The notes beneath the pieces are model-generated. The model saw only the letters and a program-made list of their open reading frames with translations. It was not told where the DNA came from and searched no databases. From a virus, in IMG/VR virus record IMGVR_UViG_3300046000_013327, positions 1-36,213 of that record: a DNA stretch of 36,213 nucleotides. One strand, given 5' to 3'. Below are positions 6,978 to 15,308 of this stretch, in pieces; the stretch's first letter is position 1; each line of letters begins with the position of its first letter. A program made the position numbers and the translations under genes.

Positions 6978-7868
6978 ATGCCAAAACGAATCGCCATAGA
7001 CACAGGAGTCGCAAGAGAGCTTTGCTACTCTGAACCGTCTTGGTTCAGCATGCTTATGTCGATGAGACAAGATGGCTGGACGTTTCACTTGTCCGATATT
7101 GCGATAGCCGAGCTGATTGCAGCTCGTGAGAGAAGTGCTCTGTCAGAGGATCAGTGGGCCGATGGCATCGCGCGCCTTGATAAGATTTTGGGTGACTTTT
7201 TTCCCTGTCTGCCGGGTAAGCGAGAACTATTCCATCTTTGCGGGTTCACCGATGATGAAGATCCGAATAAAGAACATCTCTCAGACGAATTCTTGTTGGA
7301 GTATTCGCGTGCAATTTGGGAGACAGTCAAACAACCCTTGGCTAACACCACGAATGGTGCGGAGGTGATCTTTAGCGTCGGATCAGAGAAGTTTAGATGC
7401 CCCGTCAAGCTGGGGGTGGCTGCGCAGGTTCTTGATGAAGAACGAGGGAAATGGATCGCAGAGATGTCACGAGAGCCCAAACCCGAGTTTGACTCCAGTG
7501 CTGTGGTAAATGCTACCAAGACTGACTTTGATTCTTGGGCGTCGACTGCCGGGCGACCGATGAGCTTACGAGGCGAAATCCTGGCCTATGCCCATGCGGA
7601 ATTTGAGAGGAGGCTAGCCAGCGGCTACAACCCCGCGAGTCCTAAACGGAAGAACGATGGAATCGATTTCTTGCTTCACTTTGCTTTCCTTTGGCCGGCC
7701 CTACTTGTCACAACTGACAAGTGGTTGTGCGGGTTCTTGCGCGGCCTTGATTCCTTTCAGGCCGACTGGACTTTTCTTCCCGATCAGCTTGCTGAAGCGT
7801 GGCAGAACGGCAGCCTCATCGAACCAAACTGGCCAGCTGACATCGACCAATCAAATTCCAGTGCCTGA
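6978..7868 (+). CDS. PIN-domain-like nuclease, accessory gene, 296 aa
   Basis: The arrangement of acidic residues fits a PIN-like fold: Asp8 in IAIDTG, Glu45 in IAIAELI, Asp227/Asp230 in KNDGIDFLL, and Asp247 in LVTTDKW. PIN domains are metal-dependent RNases, often toxins or defence effectors. At 296 residues it is about twice the size of a VapC toxin and has a large helical insertion (roughly residues 55-200). No small antitoxin gene is adjacent, so it is not a standard toxin-antitoxin pair. The base composition is lower in GC than the phage core, and the gene has a private promoter and similar flanking junctions. Superinfection exclusion or abortive defence is a reasonable but unproven role. 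Confidence 0.6.
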   Translation: MPKRIAIDTGVARELCYSEPSWFSMLMSMRQDGWTFHLSDIAIAELIAARERSALSEDQWADGIARLDKILGDFFPCLPGKRELFHLCGFTDDEDPNKEHLSDEFLLEYSRAIWETVKQPLANTTNGAEVIFSVGSEKFRCPVKLGVAAQVLDEERGKWIAEMSREPKPEFDSSAVVNATKTDFDSWASTAGRPMSLRGEILAYAHAEFERRLASGYNPASPKRKNDGIDFLLHFAFLWPALLVTTDKWLCGFLRGLDSFQADWTFLPDQLAEAWQNGSLIEPNWPADIDQSNSSA

Positions 7869-7930
7869 GTGAGAGTGATAGCCACGAATCCCGCATCATC
7901 TTGTGTAAGCTGGTTTGCCGGTCTGGTTCC

Positions 7931-7985
7931 GATCAAACTCTCCTTAGTTGGTCGGGGAAGTGGTGTTTGATCCAATCAAGTTTCA
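7931..7985 (+). terminator. Possible terminator hairpin after PIN-like gene
   Basis: GATCAAAC (7931-7938) and GTTTGATC (7965-7972) form a perfect 8-bp inverted repeat, and an inner stem TCTCC/GGGGA can extend the structure. It is followed by an AT-rich stretch (TTTCATTTT). The T tract is broken, so termination is uncertain and the dyad could instead be an operator. The rest of the 159-nt gap between the PIN-like stop and TerS holds no gene that I can support. Confidence 0.35.
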
Positions 7986-8027
7986 TTTTGGACTGCCCTC
8001 CGGTCGGATTGACACTCCTCCGTCGGT

Positions 8028-8624
8028 ATGGAGCTAAAAGAGCTTTCGCCCGACATCGCTGGAAAAATTCTCGACGCCGACTTCCAGAACATCGTCAAGA
8101 AAGTCGCCGCTGGAAAGCCGCTCACGGTTGCCGAACGCACACGCATCGAATCCCGGGCGGCGGGCAGTGCGGAAACGCTGGCCTACACCAAGACACTCGT
8201 GGAACTCGCCGCCGTGCTTGGCGTTTCCCGCCGCACGCTTTCGACTTGGCAGAAGATAGACGGCGCGCCCAAGGCTTTATCAAACGGACTCTGGCCGGTG
8301 GCCGATTGGCGCGAGTTCGTCAGGATGCGCGGATTGAATGCCGGACGCGTGCCTGTCGGCAACGAGGAGGCGCTCAAAGCCCGCAAACTGTTGGCCGAAG
8401 TGGAGGAACGTGAGCTGCGCATCGCAGTGAAGAAGGGCGAATACGTCCCACTCACCAAGGTCCGCGAGGAATGGATCGGCCTGGTCGCCCAGGCGTCATC
8501 TATCTTGCGGGCAAAATTCGAGAATGAGCTTCCGCCCGTGCTTTCCGGACTCGACGCCACCGGCATTCAGCGGGAATGCCGCCGCGCCATCGACGAAGTC
8601 CTGCGTTGTCTCCACGAAGGCTGA
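8028..8624 (+). CDS. terS: Terminase small subunit, 198 aa
   Basis: The protein lies directly before the large terminase. It contains a helix-turn-helix (VELAAVLGVSRRTLSTW, about residues 58-75) followed by a wing-like PVADWREFVRMRG segment, as in the Nu1-type small terminases that recognise the packaging site. The C-terminal half is helical with a charged coiled-coil-like stretch (ARKLLAEVEERELRIAV), suited to oligomerisation and to docking on TerL. A TTGACA element starts 19 nt before the ATG. The gap to TerL is 27 nt and also contains a TTGACG element. Confidence 0.8.
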   Translation: MELKELSPDIAGKILDADFQNIVKKVAAGKPLTVAERTRIESRAAGSAETLAYTKTLVELAAVLGVSRRTLSTWQKIDGAPKALSNGLWPVADWREFVRMRGLNAGRVPVGNEEALKARKLLAEVEERELRIAVKKGEYVPLTKVREEWIGLVAQASSILRAKFENELPPVLSGLDATGIQRECRRAIDEVLRCLHEG

Positions 8625-8651
8625 TGGGGTGTTGACGTTGGCGACAAGGAC

Positions 8652-10472
8652 ATGAGTGTCCTCAAGGAAATCTGGCGCGAGGCGTGGCAACCGCCCGACC
8701 GTCGCCCCGCTTGGCAATGGTGTGAGGATCACATCGAGGCCATTCCCTATTCGCCCAATCCCGGACGCTTCCGGTCGGAAAACTCGCCATGGATTCGCGA
8801 GGTCATGGAATCATTGGTCGATCCGCGCATTCGCCTGGTCTCGATCATTGCGTCGGTGCAGTCATCCAAGACCACCGCGCCTGAGCTGACGCTCTGCTAC
8901 ATCATTTCCAACCTGCCGGGACCCGCACTTTGGCTCGACCAAACTGACGAGGATGCCCGCGATTATTCCGAGTCGCGCCTGCAGAAGCTCTTCGACCAGT
9001 GCGAGCCGGTCGCACGGCTCATGCCCACCGGCGTTCACCGCCACAAGCGCAAGAATAACGCGATCCAGTTTACCAACGGCATGACGCTCTGGATTCTCGG
9101 GGCGCACAACAAGACCAACCTCCAGCGCCGTTCGATCCGCTGGTTGATCGGTGATGAAACCTGGCGCTGGCCACAGGGGCACATGGCGGAGGCCGAGGCC
9201 CGCGTCACCGCCTTCGGCTGGCTGGGCAAGTGCATCTTCATGAGTCAGGGCGGCGAGGAAGACGACGACACCCACCGCAAGTTCGAGATGACCGACCAGC
9301 GTGAATGGACGTTCGCCTGTCCCGAGTGCCATCACCGTCAGCCGTTCAAGTGGGAGTGCGTCGAGTGGAGCAAGTCTGCCCGCGATGAATCCGGCGACTG
9401 GGATTTTGATGAAGTTAGGCGCACTGCCGCCATGCGCTGCGAATCTTGCAACCACTACTTCAACGATGGCGAGCGCACCCGCCGAGAACTCAACTCCACC
9501 GGTGCTTTCGTCGCCAAGAATCCGAAAGCCTCGAAAGAAAACGTCGGATTCCACTGGAACGCCCTGTGCGCGATGAGTTGGGGGCAGCTCGCCGAACTCT
9601 ATCTGCGGGCGAAGGCGGCGGCGAGGAAGGGTGACGTTTCCTTGCTGCAACAGTTCTATCAGAAGCGCCTTGGCCTGCCGTGGCGCGAGTATGTCGAGGA
9701 TTACAAGTTGGAGATCGTCAAATCCGGCTACAAGCGCGGCGAGACGTGGGAAGAGGAAGGCGCGATTGATCCGAAGACCGGAAAAATTCTCGCCGCCCCG
9801 CTACCCGAGCGCACCGGCCTGATCCCGCTTCGATTCATCACCGTGGACTGCCAGATGGACCACTTGTTTGTCGTTGTCCGCTCGTGGTCGGCGGAGGGAT
9901 CGAGCCGTCTGATGTGGAACGAGCGCATCCTGACCTTCACCGACATCGACGTGTTGCAGGAACGTTTCGAAGTTCATCCGAGTCTTGTCTTCCTCGACGC
10001 CGGCTATGCGACCTACGACGTCTATCGCGAATGCGCCAAGCGAGGATGGGTGGCGCTCATCGGCGACCGCCGCCCGGTTTATGCCCACAAAGGACGCGAT
10101 GGCAAAACCGTCCAGCGGTTCTATTCGCCCCGGCGCAAGGTGGTGTTGTCGCATCGCCAACACTGCCACGTTCACTATTGGAGCAACCTCAACATCAAGG
10201 ACACGCTCGCCCGTCTGCGTCGCAATCAGGATCCTGCTCAGGGACCAACATGGGAAGTGCCCGATGACATCGACGATGACTTCCTCGCACAGATGGAAAG
10301 CGAGCAACGCATCAAGGAAAAGGGCCAATGGATGTGGAAGCAAATCGGCTCGCGACCGAACCACTACTTCGACTGCGAAGCGGAACAGGCCGCTGCCGCG
10401 ACCATGCTCAAGATCGTCGGACGGGAGTCCATCGCGGCTGCCCCGGTTGACACCCCGGACGGGGAGTTATGA
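8652..10472 (+). CDS. terL: Terminase large subunit, GpA type, 606 aa
   Basis: The length and motifs match the lambda GpA family of packaging motors. The N-terminal ATPase has a Walker A-like loop (ASVQSSKTT, Lys73) and a Walker B candidate (WLIGDETW, about residues 164-171). A zinc-binding insert holds CPECHH and CESCNHYF (about residues 220-275). The C-terminal nuclease has acidic residues in FITVDCQMDH (near 396), VFLDAGYAT (near 446) and HYFDCEAEQ (near 572). The protein pumps DNA into proheads through the portal and cuts the concatemer. GpA-type terminases usually cut at cos sites, so cohesive ends are expected; no cos site was identified. TTGACG starts 20 nt before the ATG. Confidence 0.93.
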   Translation: MSVLKEIWREAWQPPDRRPAWQWCEDHIEAIPYSPNPGRFRSENSPWIREVMESLVDPRIRLVSIIASVQSSKTTAPELTLCYIISNLPGPALWLDQTDEDARDYSESRLQKLFDQCEPVARLMPTGVHRHKRKNNAIQFTNGMTLWILGAHNKTNLQRRSIRWLIGDETWRWPQGHMAEAEARVTAFGWLGKCIFMSQGGEEDDDTHRKFEMTDQREWTFACPECHHRQPFKWECVEWSKSARDESGDWDFDEVRRTAAMRCESCNHYFNDGERTRRELNSTGAFVAKNPKASKENVGFHWNALCAMSWGQLAELYLRAKAAARKGDVSLLQQFYQKRLGLPWREYVEDYKLEIVKSGYKRGETWEEEGAIDPKTGKILAAPLPERTGLIPLRFITVDCQMDHLFVVVRSWSAEGSSRLMWNERILTFTDIDVLQERFEVHPSLVFLDAGYATYDVYRECAKRGWVALIGDRRPVYAHKGRDGKTVQRFYSPRRKVVLSHRQHCHVHYWSNLNIKDTLARLRRNQDPAQGPTWEVPDDIDDDFLAQMESEQRIKEKGQWMWKQIGSRPNHYFDCEAEQAAAATMLKIVGRESIAAAPVDTPDGEL

Positions 10473-10846
10473 AAACCGTCACTATCCTCCGCTTCCTCAC
10501 CTTCCTTGGTTCCGGTCTCACCACAATGGCCGCGATTGACCTCTCGGGCATCGCCAACCTGCTCGACGCGGACAAGGCGCAATACCTACTCATCGCTGGT
10601 CCCGCCGCGCTGGCATTGAAGGAACTGGTTGTCGTTCTTGGCGACCTCTTCGACGACGGCAAGCCCAACAAATCGTTCAAGGTTGGCCTGTTCTGCTTCG
10701 CCATGGCGGTGCTGACCGTTCCGTTCCTCGCCTCGTGCGCCACGCCCCCTGCGGTCACTGGTGAATTCATCAACAAGGACGGTCGCATCCGGGTTCATCC
10801 GGACGGTCGCGTCGAAATCGTCGTGGAACCCCGCACCTCCAAGTAA
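10469..10846 (+). CDS. Membrane/lipobox protein, probable lysis function, 125 aa
   Basis: A hydrophobic N-terminus (residues 4-22), a second hydrophobic segment (about 38-56) and a third (about 73-90) are visible. The last ends in a lipobox-like FLASC followed by a short soluble tail (GEFINKDGRIRVHPDG). The first two-thirds resemble a phage holin. The lipobox-plus-tail end resembles an outer-membrane spanin lipoprotein. The next gene is an endolysin, which supports a lysis role. Whether one protein does both jobs or the lipobox is fortuitous cannot be told. The start overlaps the TerL stop, and TTGACA with a CCCC/GGGG dyad lies 22 nt upstream. Confidence 0.6.
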   Translation: MKTVTILRFLTFLGSGLTTMAAIDLSGIANLLDADKAQYLLIAGPAALALKELVVVLGDLFDDGKPNKSFKVGLFCFAMAVLTVPFLASCATPPAVTGEFINKDGRIRVHPDGRVEIVVEPRTSK

Positions 10847-10849
10847 TCC

Positions 10850-11284
10850 ATGAACTCGTTCAATGAATGGTTCGCGGCCCAGGGGTTCCGTCACTTCGGC
10901 GCGGGCGAGTTCACCAGCTACTTCGCCCGCGAGAGAAACGGCGTGAAGAACAGCCCGCCGCCGAGGCGGTTGTGGAAGAACATCGTTCCGACGCTTCGCA
11001 TCGTGGACGATCTCCGCGATTCATTCGGCAAGCCCTGCCGCATCCTGAGTTCGTATCGCGCCCCGGCTTACAACAAGACGGTCGGCGGTGCCCCGCTCAG
11101 CCAGCATCTTGAATTCAAGGCTCTCGACATCGCATTCGACGGCATCAGCCCGCAGCGCGTCTATGACCGACTGCTTGAATGGCGCAAGGCGGGCAAGTTC
11201 ATCGGCGGCCTCGGCCTCTATCCATCGTCCGGTTTCGTCCACATCGACACGCGGGGACGCAACGCCACTTGGAAAGGCAACTGA
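10850..11284 (+). CDS. Peptidase M15-type endolysin, 144 aa
   Basis: The zinc site of peptidase family M15 is clear: SQHLEFKALD supplies His86 and Asp93, and GFVHIDTRG supplies His131. The preceding SSYRAPAYNKTVGG matches the substrate-side loop of phage M15A endolysins, which cut peptide cross-links in peptidoglycan. The length is that of a single catalytic domain with no cell-wall-binding module and no signal peptide, so release through a holin is expected. It lies 3 nt after the membrane/lipobox gene, forming a lysis pair placed between terminase and portal, which is not the usual position. Confidence 0.85.
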   Translation: MNSFNEWFAAQGFRHFGAGEFTSYFARERNGVKNSPPPRRLWKNIVPTLRIVDDLRDSFGKPCRILSSYRAPAYNKTVGGAPLSQHLEFKALDIAFDGISPQRVYDRLLEWRKAGKFIGGLGLYPSSGFVHIDTRGRNATWKGN

Positions 11285-11287
11285 TCC

Positions 11288-11548
11288 ATGGCCCGCGGAC
11301 TCTTCATCACCGGCTTCACGATTTCCGAAGTGCTCGCGATCCAGCAGCGGGCGAAGGAATTTCTGATCGAGGGCAAAACCCTCATGACCTGGAACGAGGC
11401 GGGCAGCTCGGCATCGAAGCAGTTCACCATGCCGGTCGATCAGGTGCTTGAGGAATGCGGCCATGCGCTCCGCGTGCTTGATCCTGCCACCTACGGCAAA
11501 CCCCGTATCGCCGCTGCTTCCTTCATCTCCGGCTATCTCCCGAAATGA
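11288..11548 (+). CDS. Small head-completion/connector-position protein, 86 aa
   Basis: This small helical protein lies directly before the portal, the position of gpW-like head-completion proteins in lambda-type phages. Sequence similarity to gpW is not obvious, so the assignment rests on size and position. A helical region (TISEVLAIQQRAKEFLIEGK) and a short beta-like segment (SASKQFTMPV) are compatible. The stop overlaps the portal start (ATGA). It may seal the portal after packaging. Confidence 0.5.
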   Translation: MARGLFITGFTISEVLAIQQRAKEFLIEGKTLMTWNEAGSSASKQFTMPVDQVLEECGHALRVLDPATYGKPRIAAASFISGYLPK

Positions 11549-12984
11549 ACCGCCTCAAGCACATCGCGCACCTGCTCTTGCCACCTATTTTCGTGCCGAA
11601 GGCATGGGGCTCACCATACGAATCGGTAAACTGGTCTCCTCGTCGCGGGAGTGTGCCGGGCGCGTCACCAACCGACGCCCGCAACGAACTCACGCCGGGC
11701 GTCCGCACGGAGTTGGTTCGTAAGTCGCGATACATGCACAAGAACAGCGGTTTCGTGCGGGAGCTTGTCGCCAACATGGCGATTTACTCGACCGGCGACG
11801 GCATTCGCGTCCAGGCGCAATCACCCGATCCTCAGTGGAACCGTACCGCAGAAGCCTATTTCGCGATGTGGTCGCCCCGCTGTGAAGTGACGCGGCGGTT
11901 TTCGTTCGAGGAATGCCAGGCCCTGGTTTGTCGCGGCATGGACATCGACGGCGAGTATTTCATCCACAAGACCCGTGATGCCCAAGGCGAACCACGCATC
12001 CAGTTGATCGAATCCCACCGCGTAGGCGACCAGTTCGGTTCACAAGAAACCATCGACGGAGTCGGCCTCGATGCGTGGGGCGCACCGGTTTTCTATCGCA
12101 CGTTGGAAGACGACAGCAAACACCGTGATCTCCCCGCCGCGTCGGTTCTCCATATCCACGAACCCGAGTGGGCCGGTGGTGTCCGCTGTCACCCGACGAT
12201 CCAGCATTCGATCAATCATGTGCTCGATGAAATGGAATTGCTCGCTCTGGAAAAGCACGCGGTCAAAGACAATGCGGACGTGGCTCGCATCCTCAAGACG
12301 GCTCGCGGAGAGATCGACGACAACGGTGACTTCGTGGTCGGTGGCGGGTCCGGTGTCAGTGAGTCAAGCGACCCAGTTTCGCTGCAACGCATCGTCGGCG
12401 GCAAACTGGTGGCTCTCAGACCCGACGAGTCTCTCGACAGCTTTCAGTCGAACCGCCCATCGCCAACGTTCACCGGCTTCCTGGAACACCTGCGCCGTGA
12501 CTCCGCGCTAGGGATGATTCCCTTCGAGTTCGCGGCTGATTCCAGCAAGATCGGGGGCGCTGGTGTTAGATTGATCGTTGCAAAAGCGGATCGCCGCTTC
12601 TCGTTCCGCCAGATGATTCTCGAAAGCCGACTCATCAAACCGGTTTGGGCCTATGTGATCGGCGATGCCATTGCCCGCGGCTTCCTGCCACCGGTGCCAG
12701 GCTGGTGGAAGATCAGCTCCGTTCCTCCCAAGCGCGTGACCGTGGACGCCGGACGCGAGGCGCAACAAAACCGTGCTGACGTGGAAATGGGCCTGAAAAC
12801 CCTGTCTGATCACTTCAACGAACAAGGTGCCGACTTCGGCGAAGAAATCGAACGCCGCGCCAGCGATGCCAAGCTCATCTTGGATACAGCAGCGAAATAC
12901 GGCGTACCAGTGGACATGCTCTGGAAACCGAATGGCATGCCTGTGACACTCACGGAGCAGGAAGAGCCACCACCTGGCCGTTGA
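11545..12984 (+). CDS. Phage portal protein, lambda family, 479 aa
   Basis: The length and motifs match the lambda-type portal (gpB) family. Features include an N-terminal ARNELTPGVRTELVRKSRY segment, then NSGFVRELVANMAIYSTGDGI, a GMDIDGEYFI strand, LIESHRVGDQ, and the helical stem and wing region around residues 220-250. The Pro-rich C-terminus (EEPPPGR) is typical. The portal forms the dodecameric ring at one capsid vertex to which the terminase and connector bind. Its TGA stop is part of the TTGACA element that precedes the prohead protease gene. Confidence 0.9.
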   Translation: MNRLKHIAHLLLPPIFVPKAWGSPYESVNWSPRRGSVPGASPTDARNELTPGVRTELVRKSRYMHKNSGFVRELVANMAIYSTGDGIRVQAQSPDPQWNRTAEAYFAMWSPRCEVTRRFSFEECQALVCRGMDIDGEYFIHKTRDAQGEPRIQLIESHRVGDQFGSQETIDGVGLDAWGAPVFYRTLEDDSKHRDLPAASVLHIHEPEWAGGVRCHPTIQHSINHVLDEMELLALEKHAVKDNADVARILKTARGEIDDNGDFVVGGGSGVSESSDPVSLQRIVGGKLVALRPDESLDSFQSNRPSPTFTGFLEHLRRDSALGMIPFEFAADSSKIGGAGVRLIVAKADRRFSFRQMILESRLIKPVWAYVIGDAIARGFLPPVPGWWKISSVPPKRVTVDAGREAQQNRADVEMGLKTLSDHFNEQGADFGEEIERRASDAKLILDTAAKYGVPVDMLWKPNGMPVTLTEQEEPPPGR

Positions 12985-12999
12985 CACCGCCATCCGGGC

Positions 13000-14310
13000 G
13001 TGAACCCGGTAATTCAACATCGCGAGTGGCTGATCCAACCTGAAGCGCTGCAATCCATGGCCGCGTCCTTGCGGGGACTGGTAGATCGCGGCGGATTCCT
13101 CCCGAAGCAGGCATCCGAAAGCCCGCTGCTTACCATTGAGGATGGCATCGGCGTGGTTGCCATCGAAGGGCCAATCCTTCGCAAGCCCGATCTCTTCGCT
13201 CGGATCTTCTTCGGTGCCACCAGTGCCGAAGACATCGGCGAGGCTTTGCGTGAGGCAGGCGAACGCGACGACATCAAGGCCGTGTTTCTCAACATCGACT
13301 CGCCTGGCGGCACAGTGGCCGGCACGCCTGAACTCGCGGCGGCGGTGAAGGCTTTGAATGGAAGCAAGCCCGTCTATGCGTTCTCGTCCGGGCTCATGTG
13401 CTCGGCGGCCTATTGGATCGCCAGCCAGGCCCGCGCCATCTACGCCACGCCATCCGCTCAAGTCGGATCCATCGGCGTGGTGCAAGCGGTGATCGACAAC
13501 ACCGCCGCGCTCGATAAGGCGGGGCTCAAGGTCGAGGTTTTCTCCGTCGGCAAATACAAAGCGATGGGTGCGCCCGGCACTCCGCTAACAGACGACCAGC
13601 GCGAGTTGATTCAATCGAACCTCGCAGAGATCGCGGCCGAGTTTCATGACGCGGTGCTTTCTCGTGGCCGTGCCATTCCAGCCGAAGCCATGGAAGGCCA
13701 GACCTTCAGCGGTAAACAGGCTCAACGCCACAACCTCGCGGGCATGGTTTCGGATCGTGCGGACGCGATGCGCCGCCTCCGAGTCTATCACGCATCGGTT
13801 GACACGGCATCACGGTCGATGAAGACCATCGAAGACGAACTCGCCGAAGCCCGCACTCAGGTCGCCAACCTGCAGCGGGACCACCAAGCCCAGACCGATC
13901 TGCTTAACGAGGCATCGACCAGTGTCGATTCCCTGCGCGGCGAAGTGGAGCTGCTTTCCGCCGAAATCGACACGCTCAAGGCAGAGCGCGATGACGCGAA
14001 AAACCAAGCCGCCAATCTCATCACCGAGCGCGACTCCGCCAGCGCTCGTGTTTCCACGATGCAAACCCGAATCACCGAGCTGGAAGCATCGCAGACCGAC
14101 TTCGACCGCAAGCTGCAACTGGATGTCGCCCGCGTCGTCGCCTCCACCGGCACCACGATGCCAGCCCAAGTGACTCCTGCCGGAGATGCCTCCCAGGCTG
14201 CGGACCTCCATGCGCGTTTCGCCGCCATCACCGATCCCGCCGAGCAGACCGTCTTCTGGCGCAAGCTCACTCCCGAACAACAAGCCCTCATCCTCAAACA
14301 CCAAGCCTGA
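13000..14310 (+). CDS. S49 prohead protease fused to scaffold, 436 aa, GTG start
   Basis: Residues 45-255 are an S49 (SppA/lambda gpC-like) serine peptidase. They carry the oxyanion segment NIDSPGGTV (98-106), nucleophile Ser135 in GLMCSAAYW, and Lys187 in GKYKAMG at the spacing expected for the Ser-Lys dyad. Residues 274-375 are a long coiled coil, followed by an Ala/Thr-rich linker and a C-terminal segment (AEQTVFWRKLTPEQQALILK) like other scaffold tails. The protease matures the prohead and removes scaffold. The GTG start was chosen because it fits the start-context motif: TTGACA begins 19 nt upstream, as it does for several neighbours. An internal start for free scaffold is listed separately. 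Confidence 0.88.
   Translation: MNPVIQHREWLIQPEALQSMAASLRGLVDRGGFLPKQASESPLLTIEDGIGVVAIEGPILRKPDLFARIFFGATSAEDIGEALREAGERDDIKAVFLNIDSPGGTVAGTPELAAAVKALNGSKPVYAFSSGLMCSAAYWIASQARAIYATPSAQVGSIGVVQAVIDNTAALDKAGLKVEVFSVGKYKAMGAPGTPLTDDQRELIQSNLAEIAAEFHDAVLSRGRAIPAEAMEGQTFSGKQAQRHNLAGMVSDRADAMRRLRVYHASVDTASRSMKTIEDELAEARTQVANLQRDHQAQTDLLNEASTSVDSLRGEVELLSAEIDTLKAERDDAKNQAANLITERDSASARVSTMQTRITELEASQTDFDRKLQLDVARVVASTGTTMPAQVTPAGDASQAADLHARFAAITDPAEQTVFWRKLTPEQQALILKHQA
13819..14310 (+). CDS. Nested scaffold protein from internal start, 163 aa
   Basis: In lambda the scaffold Nu3 is translated from inside the protease gene C in the same frame. Here Met274 of the protease-scaffold protein lies exactly between the protease domain and the coiled coil. 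The sequence before it is GTTGACACGGCATCACGG, so TTGACA begins 20 nt before the ATG, the same signal that precedes other genes in this window. The product would start MKTIEDELAEARTQV and be an almost pure coiled coil plus tail. No Shine-Dalgarno is present, but none is used by the neighbours either. The existence of the free product is an inference. Confidence 0.5.
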   Translation: MKTIEDELAEARTQVANLQRDHQAQTDLLNEASTSVDSLRGEVELLSAEIDTLKAERDDAKNQAANLITERDSASARVSTMQTRITELEASQTDFDRKLQLDVARVVASTGTTMPAQVTPAGDASQAADLHARFAAITDPAEQTVFWRKLTPEQQALILKHQA

Positions 14311-14319
14311 TAACACGCC

Positions 14320-15216
14320 ATGTCCAACACCCTAACCAACGTCAAAGACATCAAGGTCGCCCAACGGGCGCTCATGCCCTTCATGTCGAACCTTCTGCCG
14401 GTCACGGCGTTCTCCACCGATTTCAGTCCGCTGCCAGCCGAAAAACTCGACACCGTGCGCGTTCCTCTCGTCGGTGCGCCCAGTGAATCGAGCGACTTCG
14501 CCGGTGACTATGCGGCCAATGCCGATTCCACGGTCACCGTGGTTCCAGTCACGCTCAACCGCCACAAATACAAGACCGTCCACGTGACCGCGAAGGAATC
14601 CGCAGAGACCTCGCTCAGCGTGCTCGAAACCCTGGTGGAAGCCGCCGCCCAGCAACTCGCTCAGGACGTTCTGGTGGACATCTTCAGTTGCATCACGCTC
14701 GCCAACTTCGGGACTCCGGGCATCGCCGCACTCGCCGCCACTGGCTTCGATTACAAGAAGGTGCTCAGCCTGCGCGAAGCTTGCGGCAATGCCAAGATGC
14801 CGCCCAACCCGCGTTCGCTCGTGCTCGACGCCGGTTACTACACCAACATGCTCGCCGATGACGTGGTGGCCAAGAGTTTCAACCTGAACCTCAACGCCCC
14901 GGCAGTCACCGAAGGCATGGTCAAACGGCTCGCCGGATTCAACCTGCACGAGACGACCCTCATCCCGTCGGATCACGCGGAAAAACTTGTTGGCTTCGCA
15001 GCTCACTCCAGCGCCGTCGCGGTGGCCATGCGCTACCTCCAGCCGGTGGCCGACTACCAGCAAGCCGGTGCCGTCACCGATCCCGCCACGGGCATGACTT
15101 TCGGCTACCTCCGTTTCACCGACACCCGCGCCAACAAGATCTTCGTCACCCTCGAATGCCTCTATGGCTTCGCCCCGGCCAAGACCGACGCCCTCAAGCG
15201 GATCGTCAAACCATAA
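14320..15216 (+). CDS. Major capsid protein, 298 aa
   Basis: The protein directly follows the protease/scaffold gene. It has the size and composition of a major capsid protein of a protease-matured phage: a helical N-terminus, a beta-rich centre (STVTVVPVTLNRHKYKTVHV) that could be the E-loop and P-domain, and a C-terminal VTLECLYGFAPAKTDALKRI. The central segment LNAPAVTEGMVKRLAGFNLHE fits the A-domain of HK97-fold capsids in this family. There is no separate head-decoration gene between protease and capsid. The start lies 9 nt after the previous stop and has no Shine-Dalgarno. A strong hairpin follows the stop. Confidence 0.82.
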   Translation: MSNTLTNVKDIKVAQRALMPFMSNLLPVTAFSTDFSPLPAEKLDTVRVPLVGAPSESSDFAGDYAANADSTVTVVPVTLNRHKYKTVHVTAKESAETSLSVLETLVEAAAQQLAQDVLVDIFSCITLANFGTPGIAALAATGFDYKKVLSLREACGNAKMPPNPRSLVLDAGYYTNMLADDVVAKSFNLNLNAPAVTEGMVKRLAGFNLHETTLIPSDHAEKLVGFAAHSSAVAVAMRYLQPVADYQQAGAVTDPATGMTFGYLRFTDTRANKIFVTLECLYGFAPAKTDALKRIVKP

Positions 15217-15246
15217 GCCTCTTTGGAGTTCGATTGGCATCCTTCA

Positions 15247-15276
15247 CCCTCTCTCGGGAAACCGGGAGGGGGTGTT
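15247..15276 (+). terminator. Hairpin terminator after capsid gene, copy 1 of repeat
   Basis: CCCTCTCTCGG and CCGGGAGGGGG form an 11-bp stem (two G-T pairs) closed by a GAAA tetraloop and followed by TGTTGT. It lies 30 nt after the capsid stop. The full 30-nt element is repeated identically at 16717-16746. A weak T tract follows, so termination may be partial; an mRNA-stabilising role downstream of the most abundant transcript is also possible. Confidence 0.7.
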
Positions 15277-15308
15277 GTCGATGTGGCGGGCTGGGTAATT
15301 CTCATCGA

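Larger units (their letters stand above)
6859..8008. other. Accessory island 1 (PIN-like gene with own promoter)
   Basis: This stretch separates the CmoA-like gene from TerS and holds one gene with visibly lower GC than its neighbours, flanked by AT-richer non-coding DNA. The junctions look alike: TCCGGGGGATTGACC on the left (about 6876-6890) and TCCGGTCGGATTGACA on the right (about 8000-8014). Removing the island would leave one ATTGAC element directly in front of TerS. This is what is expected of a phage moron gained by recombination at similar sequences. Confidence 0.55.

Noticed and set aside
6978-7868. Classical type II toxin-antitoxin module
   Set aside because: No small antitoxin gene lies on either side, and the protein is about twice the size of a VapC-type toxin.
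12508-13485. Minus-strand open frame of 325 codons across the portal/protease junction
   Set aside because: It spans two well-supported plus-strand genes and shows no domain; high-GC antisense frames are common in this window.
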